The position numbers were made by a program, and so were the translations under genes. Under the pieces are notes generated by a model. That model made no database searches. It saw only the letters and a list, made by a program, of their open reading frames with translations, and had not been told where the DNA came from. This document shows, piece by piece, positions 24,229 to 32,719 of a DNA stretch of 64,000 nucleotides. This DNA is from Bacteriovorax sp. PP10 (GTDB lineage: Bacteria > Bdellovibrionota > Bacteriovoracia > Bacteriovoracales > Bacteriovoracaceae), in the NCBI RefSeq assembly GCF_035013165.1, contig NZ_JAYGJQ010000001.1, forward strand, positions 1,612,001 through 1,676,000, read 5' to 3'. Positions within the stretch are counted from its first letter, which is position 1, and each line of letters opens with the position of its first letter.

Positions 24229-25524
24229 ATGATGAAAAAATACTTACTTCTGTCATTCCTGACTCTATGGGCAGCTCAATCATTTGCAGCTGATAGCATC
24301 GCTTTAAATCCAGATATTGATTTTGCTATGAATGGAAAAACAAATATTACTTTTCCATTGAATGTTGTTTCGACAACGAAGACTCCGACAGAAGCTGCGC
24401 CTGCAAAAGTTTACGTGCCGATGGGTGGTCCTAATGGGCAGGCCAATTATATTATTGAGAAAGGCGTAACGACACTTTTTTCTAAAGCAGATGCTGGGAC
24501 AAATATTCAGTTCCCTCTTTATGTTAACGTAGGTGCTGGTGATAGATGGTTGTATGTTGCAGTTAAGGCCACGTCGACAGCGTCGAATCCTTACAGGTTA
24601 ACGAAGAAGATTTTTACGACACCTTATAATAGTGTGACGAACAGAAATGAAACTGTTCCACTGACAACTCCTGAGTTGTGTTCTCAGCAGGCCGATTGTG
24701 ATAATTTTGCGGCGACTTCTAATACTGAAAAAAAATTGATGGTTTATTTCTTTCTTTCGGCAGACCAAGCTCTTACGATCCCGCAAGATATTGATCCAGT
24801 GACGGCCTATCCGGGTGGGATCTTTTTTGAAGTGAATATGAGTAATCGTATTTATGACAGCACTCAGGTTCTTCCTGTCATTACGGCCATTAGAAGTGGT
24901 GATAAACGAGTTATTATTTCTTATACATCAACGACAAATATTGCATCTCCAAAAGCGATGAGAGTTTTTATTCATGATGGTGCACCAGGAATTGTGAACC
25001 AGCCCATTCAGAATTATTACACAGCTCAGGCGGGATCACGTCTTTATACAACTGAGTTTGCTTACGCCTATTCGGGTGAGGTGACTGTTAATAATTTAGA
25101 GAATGATTCACAATATTTTCTCTCTGTTTTACTTGAAGACCAGTATAAATTCGGAACAGTTTTATCTGATGATGCGTTAGGTGAGGCAAAAGCAATCGAA
25201 GAGCTTTTAAAGAAAAATGCCTGCTTTTTACTAACAGCTGGCTTTGGTGAAGACCACTATGTAATCTCATATTTTAGACATTTCAGAGATACCGTTCTTT
25301 CTCAATCTTATCTTGGACGCGCTTTCATCAATATTTATTATGAGACGGCCCCTAAGTATGCCTTAATGATTTATCAGCACGAAGGGATCAGAGCAGTCAT
25401 CAGAGGCTTCGCTTATACGCTTTATTTTATCTTCAATTTTTACTATGTTTTCATTGCTGGAGCAGTGTTTGCTGGGGCGGCCCTTGTTTATCGTAAACGC
25501 GATAAATTTAGGCCATCTCTATAG
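24229..25524 (+). CDS. Exported CFI-box-CTERM domain protein
   Basis: The 431-residue product has a Sec signal peptide (YLLLSFLTLWAAQSFA), about 300 residues of beta-rich, Thr/Ser/Asn-rich sequence that ends in a fibronectin-like segment (VTVNNLENDSQYFLSVL), and a C-terminal CFI-box-type region (CFLLTAGFGEDHYVISYFRHFRD shortened here to CFLLTAGFG ... FRHFRD ... YLGRAFINIYY, about 337-375). It closes with a hydrophobic helix and a basic tail (YRKRDKFR). The CFI-box region with a membrane-spanning end is a known C-terminal sorting-like domain of unknown mechanism. AAGAG lies before the start. The passenger has no family I recognise. Confidence 0.7.
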   Translation: MMKKYLLLSFLTLWAAQSFAADSIALNPDIDFAMNGKTNITFPLNVVSTTKTPTEAAPAKVYVPMGGPNGQANYIIEKGVTTLFSKADAGTNIQFPLYVNVGAGDRWLYVAVKATSTASNPYRLTKKIFTTPYNSVTNRNETVPLTTPELCSQQADCDNFAATSNTEKKLMVYFFLSADQALTIPQDIDPVTAYPGGIFFEVNMSNRIYDSTQVLPVITAIRSGDKRVIISYTSTTNIASPKAMRVFIHDGAPGIVNQPIQNYYTAQAGSRLYTTEFAYAYSGEVTVNNLENDSQYFLSVLLEDQYKFGTVLSDDALGEAKAIEELLKKNACFLLTAGFGEDHYVISYFRHFRDTVLSQSYLGRAFINIYYETAPKYALMIYQHEGIRAVIRGFAYTLYFIFNFYYVFIAGAVFAGAALVYRKRDKFRPSL

Positions 25525-25651
25525 GAAATTTTGTTTGAGCCACTGCAATATTAAGATTTCATTACGCTCATAAATAAGTTTTCGCTAAGAGTCTTAAATT
25601 TATTTATAGCAAAACCAATAAAAAATTAAGATTTGATGCAGCGTTTTCGAC

Positions 25652-25657
25652 TATAAT
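25652..25657 (+). promoter_or_regulatory. -10 box of the response regulator gene (leaderless)
   Basis: Perfect TATAAT ending 6 bp before the ATG at 25664; the -35 (AGATTT at 17 bp) is weak. No ribosome site exists, so the transcript probably begins at the start codon. Confidence 0.6.
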
Positions 25658-25663
25658 AGTTTA

Positions 25664-26038
25664 ATGGTTGAACGTAAAAATTTGATGGTTCTCATCGTTG
25701 ATGATGAGCCAGACATTCTTGAATTAATGGAAGAGGAATTTCGTTACTGCGGTTATCAGACAATGACAGCTGTTTGTGGAAACGATGCAATTAAGCTTCT
25801 AGATTCTCAAGCTATTGATATAGTCGTATCTGACTATAAAATGCCCAATGGAAACGGTATGGCCGTTTTATCACACGTTAATAAAATGAATAAAAAACCA
25901 GTGTTCTTTTTCGTGTCAGGACAAGCTGATGTGAGTACAGAGGATGCAGTGAGAGCGGGAGCGAGAAAGTTCTTTTCGAAGCCGTTTGACCTGGATGAAC
26001 TGATTAAAGAAATTGAACAGGATATGCTGACAGCATAG
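25664..26038 (+). CDS. Single-domain response regulator (CheY-like)
   Basis: A 124-residue receiver domain alone. Phosphorylation site residues are present: DDEPD at the N-terminus (about 13-17), the phospho-acceptor Asp in VSDYKMPNGNG (about 57), FVSGQAD with the conserved Thr/Ser position, and Lys in FFSKPFD. No output domain, so it probably acts by protein contact, as CheY or Spo0F do. No kinase gene is next to it; the partner kinase is elsewhere. Confidence 0.9.
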   Translation: MVERKNLMVLIVDDEPDILELMEEEFRYCGYQTMTAVCGNDAIKLLDSQAIDIVVSDYKMPNGNGMAVLSHVNKMNKKPVFFFVSGQADVSTEDAVRAGARKFFSKPFDLDELIKEIEQDMLTA

Positions 26039-26079
26039 TGAGCGGATACTTTTAATACCCGCTCGCTAAAATCTAAAAT

Positions 26080-26442
26080 TTACGCTTTTAATAATTCTTC
26101 TAATTCACCATTTTGCATTAACTCAGTAACGATATCGTTACCACCAACAAGTTGTCCCTTAACGTATAGTTGTGGGTATGTCGGCCAGTTAGAGAATTGC
26201 TTTACACCGTCTCTGATATCCATGTCAGACAGGATATTAAACGTCTTGTAGCTGACTCCGTGGTGGTCAAGGATTCTGATAACGTTTGCAGAGAATCCAC
26301 ACTGAGGCATATCAGGCACGCCTTTCATGAATAAGAAAATTGGAGAAGAATCGATTAGGTTTTTAATACGAGTATTAATATCTAAGTTTTTGTTTTCTTC
26401 TTCTACTGCTGTTCTTTGAACGACTGCGAATGGGTTAGTCAT
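26080..26442 (-). CDS. grxD: Monothiol glutaredoxin (Grx4 type)
   Basis: A 120-residue Grx4-family protein: active-site CGFS with Cys48, the upstream FLFMKGVPDMPQ, the cis-Pro region WPTYPQLYVKGQLVGG and the C-terminal GGNDIVTELMQNGEL that binds glutathione. These proteins coordinate a [2Fe-2S] cluster as a dimer, or with BolA as a heterodimer, and deliver it. The gene follows a bolA homologue by 18 bp, the standard pairing. An extra ~18-residue N-terminal segment precedes the domain. AAAGGGAG ribosome site. Confidence 0.92.
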   Translation of the reverse strand: MTNPFAVVQRTAVEEENKNLDINTRIKNLIDSSPIFLFMKGVPDMPQCGFSANVIRILDHHGVSYKTFNILSDMDIRDGVKQFSNWPTYPQLYVKGQLVGGNDIVTELMQNGELEELLKA

Positions 26443-26460
26443 AATATATCTCCCTTTTGA

Positions 26461-26718
26461 TTATTTAAGTTGAATTCCACGCTTTTCAGCTGTGGCAAAG
26501 TCCATAGTTTTTAATTGAACGGCATGGATTTCTGCTTTTAAACTTTCTTTTAATAGATCCATTACCATCTGGTGTTGAGCGATTAACATCTTTCCTTTGA
26601 ACTGATCACTTACGATCATGATGTCTAAATGGTCAGCTGTGCCAGTCATATCGTTCACCTCGACGTGAGCGTCAGGTAATCCAGATTTGATAAGTGCTTT
26701 TACGTTTTCGAATGCCAT
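26461..26718 (-). CDS. BolA/IbaG family protein
   Basis: An 85-residue BolA-fold protein (VKALIKSGLPDAHVEVND, HLDIMIVSDQFKGKMLIAQHQMVMDLL, HAVQLKTMDF). The FKGK-x-L-I-x-x-H-Q-M-V pattern with the conserved His is the cluster-ligand and helix-turn region. It is the partner of the Grx4 gene 18 bp downstream; the pair senses or transfers iron-sulfur clusters. An AGGAA site precedes the ATG. Closer to IbaG/YrbA (85 residues, short) than to BolA proper. Confidence 0.9.
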   Translation of the reverse strand: MAFENVKALIKSGLPDAHVEVNDMTGTADHLDIMIVSDQFKGKMLIAQHQMVMDLLKESLKAEIHAVQLKTMDFATAEKRGIQLK

Positions 26719-26729
26719 ATATGTAATTC

Positions 26730-27119
26730 CTATTTTGGTATAACTGCAAAAAAGCTTGTAATTAATGTAAGTGTTCTAAGAGCGAAGGCCGTCCAACCGA
26801 AAAGGCGGTGACGAGGTCTGATGGTGCGGTCACCCTTAAGCAGTTTTCTTCCTGTAACTACTAGTAAAACATAAAAAATAACTGAGAGCACAGCAAAAGT
26901 GACGTGCACGTTTAAGATCATAGGGTTTACTAATGCTTTAGAAGCTTTAGCGACAGCGTCTCTTCCCAACTCAATTTGTAGGATTAAAATAACATCCCAA
27001 ATAAGTACAACGCTCATTGTGGGAACATGAATTTTTCTATTTTTCCTCTTAGTGATTCCGAAAACCATAAGTGAATAAATAAGAAATGATTGAATCTGAA
27101 ATACAACTGCAGTTGTCAT
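26730..27119 (-). CDS. Small four-helix membrane protein (DUF420-like)
   Basis: The 129-residue product has four hydrophobic segments (about 5-22, 33-52, 66-90, 106-126) and conserved-looking polar spots within them: HVPTMSVVLIWDV, NVHVTFAVLSV and RPRHRLFGWTAFALR. Histidines in helices 2 and 3 and the loop HRLFGW recall DUF420/cytochrome-b561-like small membrane proteins. An AGGAT site precedes the ATG. It is the first gene of a row with bolA (11 bp) and grxD, so a role connected with heme or iron-sulfur handling is possible but not shown. Confidence 0.65.
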   Translation of the reverse strand: MTTAVVFQIQSFLIYSLMVFGITKRKNRKIHVPTMSVVLIWDVILILQIELGRDAVAKASKALVNPMILNVHVTFAVLSVIFYVLLVVTGRKLLKGDRTIRPRHRLFGWTAFALRTLTLITSFFAVIPK

Positions 27120-27270
27120 GGATTATCCTATAAAACTTGAGTTCCTCACCATAATAGATTTGGTGCGTTTATTCAATGTTTACGCGAAGTCTAAATCAAT
27201 TGCTTTTTCATAGTGATAAAAACATATTAAAGTTTGGAAATCACCCACACACACAAAATCAGGAATTAAA

Positions 27271-30228
27271 ATGGATCATAGGCTTTCAAAATGGGCCGTC
27301 ATCGACGTTGAAACGACTGGAGCGGATGCTAGTTACGATCAAGTAATTGATTTAGGGTTTTTATTATTTGAAGGCACTAAGCTTGTTCAAAAATACTCAA
27401 GCCTGGTTCAGTACCCGGGCGAGCTTTCTTCATTCATTCAAAAGTTAACTGGGATTACACCCAAGATGCTGAGCCACGCTCCGACGTGGAGAGAAGTCGA
27501 AAAAGAACTACAAGAGCTTTACGGTGTAAAACTGATTGCTCACAACTCCGATTTTGAGCAGGGATTTTTAAAGAGATCATTTGATAAGATTGATGATGGG
27601 ACGACTCGTGAAGAGTACTGCGATACTATGTTGCTTCTGGGCCTTTTGTTTCCAGAATACTCTTCGCTTAAACTTGAGCACTTTATCCAGGACTGGAAAA
27701 TTGCTGAGACTGAAACTCACAGAGGGTATGAAGACTCACTCGATTTATTAAAAGTCGTCTTAGTCTCTGCTAAACTTACCAGATTAGATAAAGCTCTTTA
27801 TCAGTTTTTAAAATTACAATTATTAGAAAAGAAAATTTTAGCTGATGAATTTTGGCTGATGAACTTTTTACACTTAAGTGATGACGAGCTTTATGAGATT
27901 GCCTCTCAGATTGATTTTGATCTGGACGCTCATACTGAAATCGCCAGAATTCAAATCTGGGGAAAGAGATTTCCTGAAATCGTAAAACCAAAACCTGTTA
28001 AGAAGAATTTTGATCTCGCTTTTAGCGGGCAAAATATCAAAGACATTTTCAATAACGAAGAAAAAATTAAAGAGATGTTTCCGCTTTATAGAAAACGTCA
28101 GGCACAGATCGATCTGGCCGTGAAAGCGGGGCAGTCGCTAAAAAATAGTATTCACAGTTTAATTCAAGCTCCTACCGGAACCGGGAAGACGTTTGGGTAT
28201 TTGATTCCAGCGGTTTTATTTTCGATGGAAGAAAAAAAGCCGGTGCTGATTGCAACGGGGACAAAAACACTTCAGCATCAGGCCTTTGATAAAGACGTTC
28301 CTCAGGTGAGGGAGTTTTTAGGTTTAACTGAAGATGAAATGAAAATTAAACTTTTAGTAGGGTCTAATAACCATCTTTGTGAATCGTTATTTCGTCAGGA
28401 AGAAAGTGAGAATTCACTGCTTGGTTATTCTCAGGATTTTGATAGTGCATTTACCTCGCTTTATTTTGAAACAGTCTTTTTTCATAACAGTAGAGCAAAA
28501 AACAGCGATAAATTAATTCGTGATGATCTTCCTTATGTTTTAAAAAGAAAGAATGAAGCACTTTCGAAAAAAGAAAAAGAAATTGCGGTTGATTTCAGGT
28601 CTTGTTCTGGAAACAATTGTCCGTTTAAAAATAACTGTAGCTACATTGGTGGACTTCGTGATGCCCGTGAGGCCAATATTATTATTGGGAACCATTCTTT
28701 AATGTTCTCATGGCCAAAAGGGATGCCGAGACCACTTCATATCGTAGTGGATGAGGCACATAAAATTGAAGAAGAAGCGACGAAAGCGTACTCGCTGGAA
28801 ATCGATCAAAAAAGTTTTGAAATTTATATTTCTAATCTTCAGCATCTTCAAGGTGTGGGGTCTTTATTTTATCTTCTTGCTCAAAACGAAACCACGCCAG
28901 GTGAGTCGAGTGAAGTGATTAAAACTCTCCGTGAAGAAACACTTAAAGCTTATACGATGCTGATGGATCACTTAACTCCGTTGGGTGAGAAAATGGGATT
29001 GTATTTCAAGCGTATGCCGAAATACACTGAACTATTCTGGAATGAGCTTCCGATGATTAATCGTGAGACTCATAAAGAGCAAATTGCCACTTCGATTCTC
29101 AATTCATTGGAGAGTGTGCACTTTATTCTTGAGACTTATATGAATCACTTCCTTCCGTACGCGGGACGATTTGATGTGAAGAATTTAAAAAGTGAAAATG
29201 AGATTATTGCCTTTACCAGATGGGAGTCTTTTTTCTCTCAGTTGTCGGACTATGTTTTAACATTTGAAAATTTATTAAAAGATGCTCCTAACTACTGCCG
29301 TTCGATGAAGTATTTGGACTCTGATGGGTACTTATTTTCTTCTTCACCTGTTGATGTGGGAAGAATTGTGAATGAGCAGTTACTTAAAACTTCTGCCTCA
29401 GTCATCTTTACATCTGCAACACTGGCAAACGGGACAGGAGACACTGGAGCTCGTGGGATTGAGTGGGCGACTGGGTATTCATATCTAGAGCCAGAGAGAC
29501 GCTTTAAAACGGGAACGTACTTACCGTTTACGTTTGATTATAAGAAAAATACGAAAGTGTTCTTATGTGATGACGGGCCGTCTTTATATCAGCAGAATTT
29601 TGTTGAGCACAACTTGAAAACGATCAAGCCTTTGATTCAAAAGCTTGGCGGTAGAACGTTATTATTATTTTCGGCGAAGTCTCGCTTTGAAGTCGCTCGT
29701 GAACTATTACTGCGTGAATTCGAAGGGCAAATTCCACTATTCATTCAAGGTATGGGGACGAGTGTGGTTGAAGACTTTAAGCGCTCGGGATCGGGAATCT
29801 TACTTGGAATGGAGTCATTCGGGGAAGGGATCGACATTCCGGGAGACGCACTTCAATTTATTTTCGTTGATAAGGTTCCTGATTTAAGAATGGATTTAGT
29901 TATTAATGAGCGTCGTGATTTTTATGAGTCTCATTTAGGCAATGAATTCACAGATTATTATCTGGCCCATAGGACGAGATCTCTTCACCAGAAATTGGGA
30001 AGACTGCTTCGTACTGAAAGAGATTATGGTGGGGTTATTATCGTTGATAACCGCGTGAAGAGTTGGAAAGGCAAGACGATGGAGAAGTTGGTTAAACTAA
30101 TGGAGCCGTACAATCTTGAGCGTGCGACATTAGCTGAAGCATGTGAGCAGATTGGGGATTTTATTTTGAATAAAGATACTAGTGAGTCAGAATCTACTCT
30201 TTCTCAGTCAGATCATTCAAATACTTAA
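27271..30228 (+). CDS. dinG: DinG-type helicase with N-terminal DEDD exonuclease
   Basis: A 985-residue fusion. Residues 1-185 form a DnaQ-like 3'-5' exonuclease (VIDVETTG with Asp/Glu pair, HNSDFEQGFL, and RGYEDSLD). After a linker comes an XPD/DinG superfamily 2 helicase: Walker A APTGTGKTFG (about 296), FeS-cluster Cys (one in NNHLCESLF, then C-x5-C-x5-C in CSGNNCPFKNNC, about 445), DEAH box VVDEAHKIEE, then motifs SATLANGTGDTG, GMESFGEGIDIPGD and the QKLGRLLR-type motif VI. It unwinds DNA in the 5'-3' direction and resolves R-loops or G4; the exonuclease fusion is common in Firmicutes and some others. Its last 35 bp overlap the convergent gene. Confidence 0.93.
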   Translation: MDHRLSKWAVIDVETTGADASYDQVIDLGFLLFEGTKLVQKYSSLVQYPGELSSFIQKLTGITPKMLSHAPTWREVEKELQELYGVKLIAHNSDFEQGFLKRSFDKIDDGTTREEYCDTMLLLGLLFPEYSSLKLEHFIQDWKIAETETHRGYEDSLDLLKVVLVSAKLTRLDKALYQFLKLQLLEKKILADEFWLMNFLHLSDDELYEIASQIDFDLDAHTEIARIQIWGKRFPEIVKPKPVKKNFDLAFSGQNIKDIFNNEEKIKEMFPLYRKRQAQIDLAVKAGQSLKNSIHSLIQAPTGTGKTFGYLIPAVLFSMEEKKPVLIATGTKTLQHQAFDKDVPQVREFLGLTEDEMKIKLLVGSNNHLCESLFRQEESENSLLGYSQDFDSAFTSLYFETVFFHNSRAKNSDKLIRDDLPYVLKRKNEALSKKEKEIAVDFRSCSGNNCPFKNNCSYIGGLRDAREANIIIGNHSLMFSWPKGMPRPLHIVVDEAHKIEEEATKAYSLEIDQKSFEIYISNLQHLQGVGSLFYLLAQNETTPGESSEVIKTLREETLKAYTMLMDHLTPLGEKMGLYFKRMPKYTELFWNELPMINRETHKEQIATSILNSLESVHFILETYMNHFLPYAGRFDVKNLKSENEIIAFTRWESFFSQLSDYVLTFENLLKDAPNYCRSMKYLDSDGYLFSSSPVDVGRIVNEQLLKTSASVIFTSATLANGTGDTGARGIEWATGYSYLEPERRFKTGTYLPFTFDYKKNTKVFLCDDGPSLYQQNFVEHNLKTIKPLIQKLGGRTLLLFSAKSRFEVARELLLREFEGQIPLFIQGMGTSVVEDFKRSGSGILLGMESFGEGIDIPGDALQFIFVDKVPDLRMDLVINERRDFYESHLGNEFTDYYLAHRTRSLHQKLGRLLRTERDYGGVIIVDNRVKSWKGKTMEKLVKLMEPYNLERATLAEACEQIGDFILNKDTSESESTLSQSDHSNT

Positions 30229-30937
30229 TTTGAATTTTCGTCCCATCGTCAGTACGGATCATGTAAGGAATACCGCCGTGCTGGCTGATGAAGATTTTTA
30301 CGTGAGGTGGCTCTTTAATGTTCTTAAAGTCAGTTCCCTCGTCGTACATACGAAATTGAGTCGCTTGCACGTTTTGTCCGTCGATATTCATCTTCTCAGT
30401 TGTAAGACTGGCGCGTTCTAGGATGACGTTTTTGAAAAATGGCGTCTCTTTATATTCCCATTGATTGAATCCAACTAAAATATTGAAAGAGTTTTTCCCG
30501 CTGGCATCGAATTTCTTTGATCTCATGAAGAGCATTGAACTTGCTGCTATGGGAGTAGAGATATGGTATTTAGGAGCAGTCACGATTTCGGCCGTGAACT
30601 CTTCGTTTTTTGTACTAGTGAACTTGTAAACGAGGTGGTTTCTTTTTGAATTGTACTCGTAAGTTTCTTTAGTCGTCTCTTTTCCCATCACTTTTTCAAC
30701 TAAGACAAAAGTGGGGATGTACTCTTTATTGACGCTATACTCGACGTGAATATTTAAGATTTCTCCAGTGGTAACTTTAACCACGGCTTCTGAGATATAG
30801 TGATAACTCTGGTCTTTTTTATCGCGATAAACATCGAAATTTTCTTCGGCGTAAATATTCTCGTTGCGGTAATAATTAAATGCGCCTCGATAAATTTTAT
30901 CTTCTTTGCGGTAAGTTTTCGATGTCCAGTTTTGCAT
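30194..30937 (-). CDS. Cytoplasmic beta-rich protein, unknown function
   Basis: The 247-residue product has no signal peptide or membrane segment. It is rich in charged and aromatic residues with beta-strand patterning throughout (YHYISEAVVKVTTGEIL, TPIAASSMLFMRS, PHVKIFISQHGGIPYMIR), somewhat like a lipocalin or YhbH-type barrel; no family recognised. The ATG is directly preceded by a promoter (see 30944) and lacks a ribosome site. The 3' end overlaps the dinG 3' end by 35 bp on the opposite strand. Confidence 0.65.
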   Translation of the reverse strand: MQNWTSKTYRKEDKIYRGAFNYYRNENIYAEENFDVYRDKKDQSYHYISEAVVKVTTGEILNIHVEYSVNKEYIPTFVLVEKVMGKETTKETYEYNSKRNHLVYKFTSTKNEEFTAEIVTAPKYHISTPIAASSMLFMRSKKFDASGKNSFNILVGFNQWEYKETPFFKNVILERASLTTEKMNIDGQNVQATQFRMYDEGTDFKNIKEPPHVKIFISQHGGIPYMIRTDDGTKIQIKYLNDLTEKE

Positions 30938-30943
30938 AGGTTT

Positions 30944-30971
30944 ATTCTAATGAACAATTTGATAATCTCAA
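30944..30971 (-). promoter_or_regulatory. Promoter of the gene at 30194-30937 (leaderless)
   Basis: Minus strand: TTGAGA (30966-30971), 16-bp spacer, TAGAAT (30944-30949), then AAACCT and the ATG. Confidence 0.6.
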
Positions 30972-31026
30972 AGGCAAAAGATATAGTAGTGATACACTCA
31001 AGTTTTAATATAAGGAGATCAAAATC

Positions 31027-31389
31027 ATGATCAGTTATGAAACCTATAAGATTCTGCACATCTTTACACTTTTTATGGTGGTATCTGCCATGGGGGGAGT
31101 TGTAGCGGAAGGAAGATGGATTCCAAACAAGACTTTTAAAATTGTTGTGGGTTTTTTAAGCTTTTTAGTTTTTGTTGGCGGGATGGGGCTAATTGCTCGT
31201 CTGGGCTTTAAGCATACTGAACCGTTCCCATTATGGGTTATTGTGAAGATTACTTGCTGGATTATTTTAAATTTAGCTTTAGTCACTCTGTTTAGAGTTG
31301 AGCAAAAAAAGTTCAAAGGGTTTTGCGTTTGGATTAGTGTTGTGGCGGTTTTCGTCGCAGTTTATTCGGCCGTAACAAAGCTAGCATAA
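31027..31389 (+). CDS. Small four-helix membrane protein
   Basis: The 120-residue protein has four hydrophobic segments (IFTLFMVVSAMGGVVAEG; IVVGFLSFLVFVGGMGLIA; PLWVIVKITCWIILNLALVT; FCVWISVVAVFVAVYSAV). A His in the first segment (ILHIF) and the overall plan recall SirB/CopD-like small membrane proteins, but this is not firm. AAGGAG stands 7 bp before the ATG. Its stop overlaps the ATG of the methyltransferase gene (TAATG), so the two are translated together. Confidence 0.65.
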   Translation: MISYETYKILHIFTLFMVVSAMGGVVAEGRWIPNKTFKIVVGFLSFLVFVGGMGLIARLGFKHTEPFPLWVIVKITCWIILNLALVTLFRVEQKKFKGFCVWISVVAVFVAVYSAVTKLA

Positions 31390-32075
31390 TGAAAAAAGAG
31401 ACTAAATCAGAAGCTGAGAAATTAGGCGCGAAAGGATTCTCGAAAGAGTATTGGGACGTCAATTATGCCGATCCTGAAGAGATGGACAACATTGTTAATG
31501 CTAAAGAGCACGCCGAATATATGAAGGCGATTTTTGGTCTTGAGTATGTCGACATCAGCAGCGTGATCGATCTTGGTTTTGGTTTGGGAATTTTATTTAA
31601 AGAAGTGATGAAAACTTTTGTGCCGTATAGGGCCCATGGAATCGAGCCATCAAAACACGCTTTTGATATCGTCTCTAAAAAGAAGATTTCTCCAGCAGAA
31701 AGTACCAAACTCACGTTGGAGAATACCGATCTTTTAAGTTGGGCAAAAAAAGAAAATAAGCGCGAAAAAACTTATGATCTCGGCCTTTGCACATCGGTCT
31801 TTCAGTATTTATCAGATGAAGAGATTGAGTTTATTATGCCAGTGCTCTCCCAAAGAATTCGCTATCTTTATTTTTCAGTTCCTACTAATCTAGAACTTAA
31901 AAGACAAGTGAGTGACCTGGAGTTTAAGGACGAGTACGCGATTCATAGAACGCGCGAAAAGTACTTAAAACTTATCCGTCCGCACTTTACTTTTATTTCT
32001 AGCAGACTCTTGGAATCCAAAGTTCACTTTGATGAAGAGAGCACACATTTTACGGATTTATTATTTAGATTTTAA
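31389..32075 (+). CDS. SAM-dependent methyltransferase-like protein
   Basis: A 228-residue protein with a class I methyltransferase core: motif [16 protein letters not shown] (about 58-72), the acidic end of strand 2 in [11 protein letters not shown], and [18 protein letters not shown] at strand 4. N- and C-terminal additions are helical (for example [15 protein letters not shown]). Motif I reads DLGFGLG rather than the usual D/E-x-G-x-G-x-G; the three Gly are D-L-G-F-G-L-G, so cofactor binding is likely. Translationally coupled to the membrane protein before it. Substrate unknown. Confidence 0.75.
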   Translation: MKKETKSEAEKLGAKGFSKEYWDVNYADPEEMDNIVNAKEHAEYMKAIFGLEYVDISSVIDLGFGLGILFKEVMKTFVPYRAHGIEPSKHAFDIVSKKKISPAESTKLTLENTDLLSWAKKENKREKTYDLGLCTSVFQYLSDEEIEFIMPVLSQRIRYLYFSVPTNLELKRQVSDLEFKDEYAIHRTREKYLKLIRPHFTFISSRLLESKVHFDEESTHFTDLLFRF

Positions 32076-32086
32076 TAGGGGTTATT

Positions 32087-32572
32087 ATGAAAGCTTGTCC
32101 ATGCGGATCGTCTCAAAATTTTTCAGATTGTTGTGAACCATTTCTTAAAGGCACAAAAAAGGCGCCTACAGCTGAAAAGCTTATGAGATCACGCTACTCA
32201 GCATTCGCGACAGGACAACTTGATTATGTCGAAAAAACTCATATTCCTTCAGGGCGTAAAGACCTGGACATGGAAGGGGTCACTTCGTGGGCGACAAACT
32301 CAGAGTGGTTAGGTTTAGAGATTCGCGAAACTGAGAAAGGCACAGAGAAAGATTCAACTGGAAAAGTTGAGTTTAAATGTAAGTTTATCTTCAATGGTGC
32401 TGAGCAAACTCACCATGAATTAAGCACTTTTGAAAAAGTCGATGGAGAGTGGTTTTTCGTTGATGGTGTTATGAGAAATAACACTGTGAGAAGAAGCGAA
32501 CCTAAAATCGGCCGTAACGATCCATGCTCATGCGGATCTGGAAAAAAAGCTAAAAAATGCTGCTTGCAATAG
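32087..32572 (+). CDS. ychJ: YchJ family protein (UPF0225, SEC-C motifs)
   Basis: The 161-residue product has a SEC-C zinc motif at each end: [13 protein letters not shown] (about 4-16) and [15 protein letters not shown] (C-terminus). Between them lies the YchJ domain with [22 protein letters not shown] and the cystatin/NTF2-like core ([25 protein letters not shown]). The family is widespread; its role is unknown but SEC-C motifs suggest binding to the SecA/ribosome environment. It is 11 bp behind the methyltransferase gene. Confidence 0.92.
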   Translation: MKACPCGSSQNFSDCCEPFLKGTKKAPTAEKLMRSRYSAFATGQLDYVEKTHIPSGRKDLDMEGVTSWATNSEWLGLEIRETEKGTEKDSTGKVEFKCKFIFNGAEQTHHELSTFEKVDGEWFFVDGVMRNNTVRRSEPKIGRNDPCSCGSGKKAKKCCLQ

Positions 32573-32629
32573 GCATCATTTTATAACCTTTGAGCACACT
32601 AGACATTTCTTCCTAATAAGAAATAAAGC

Positions 32630-32677
32630 TTAAAATTTTGGTATCTTAGAGCTATATTATAGATACCAAAATTTTAA
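32630..32677. promoter_or_regulatory. 17-bp perfect inverted repeat upstream of sucA
   Basis: Arm TTAAAATTTTGGTATCT (32630-32646) and its exact reverse complement (32661-32677) flank 14 bases. It is 43 bp upstream of the sucA start and 57 bp behind ychJ. Either a high-affinity operator for a dimeric regulator or an RNA hairpin in the sucA leader. Confidence 0.75.
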
Positions 32678-32683
32678 CCGAGT

Positions 32684-32705
32684 AAAACACTCACGGTGTT
32701 TTTTT
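32684..32705 (+). terminator. Terminator-like hairpin in the sucA leader
   Basis: AAAACAC (32684-32690) pairs with GTGTTTT (32696-32702), loop TCACG, followed by more T. Weak GC content. It ends 5 bp before the sucA ribosome site (AAGGTG), so it may end read-through from ychJ or act as an attenuator. Confidence 0.45.
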
Positions 32706-32719
32706 GTTTCAAGGTGTAT

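Noticed and set aside
30182-30421. Plus-strand frame overlapping the dinG end
   Set aside because: It is antisense to the gene at 30194-30937, which has a promoter and coherent protein sequence.
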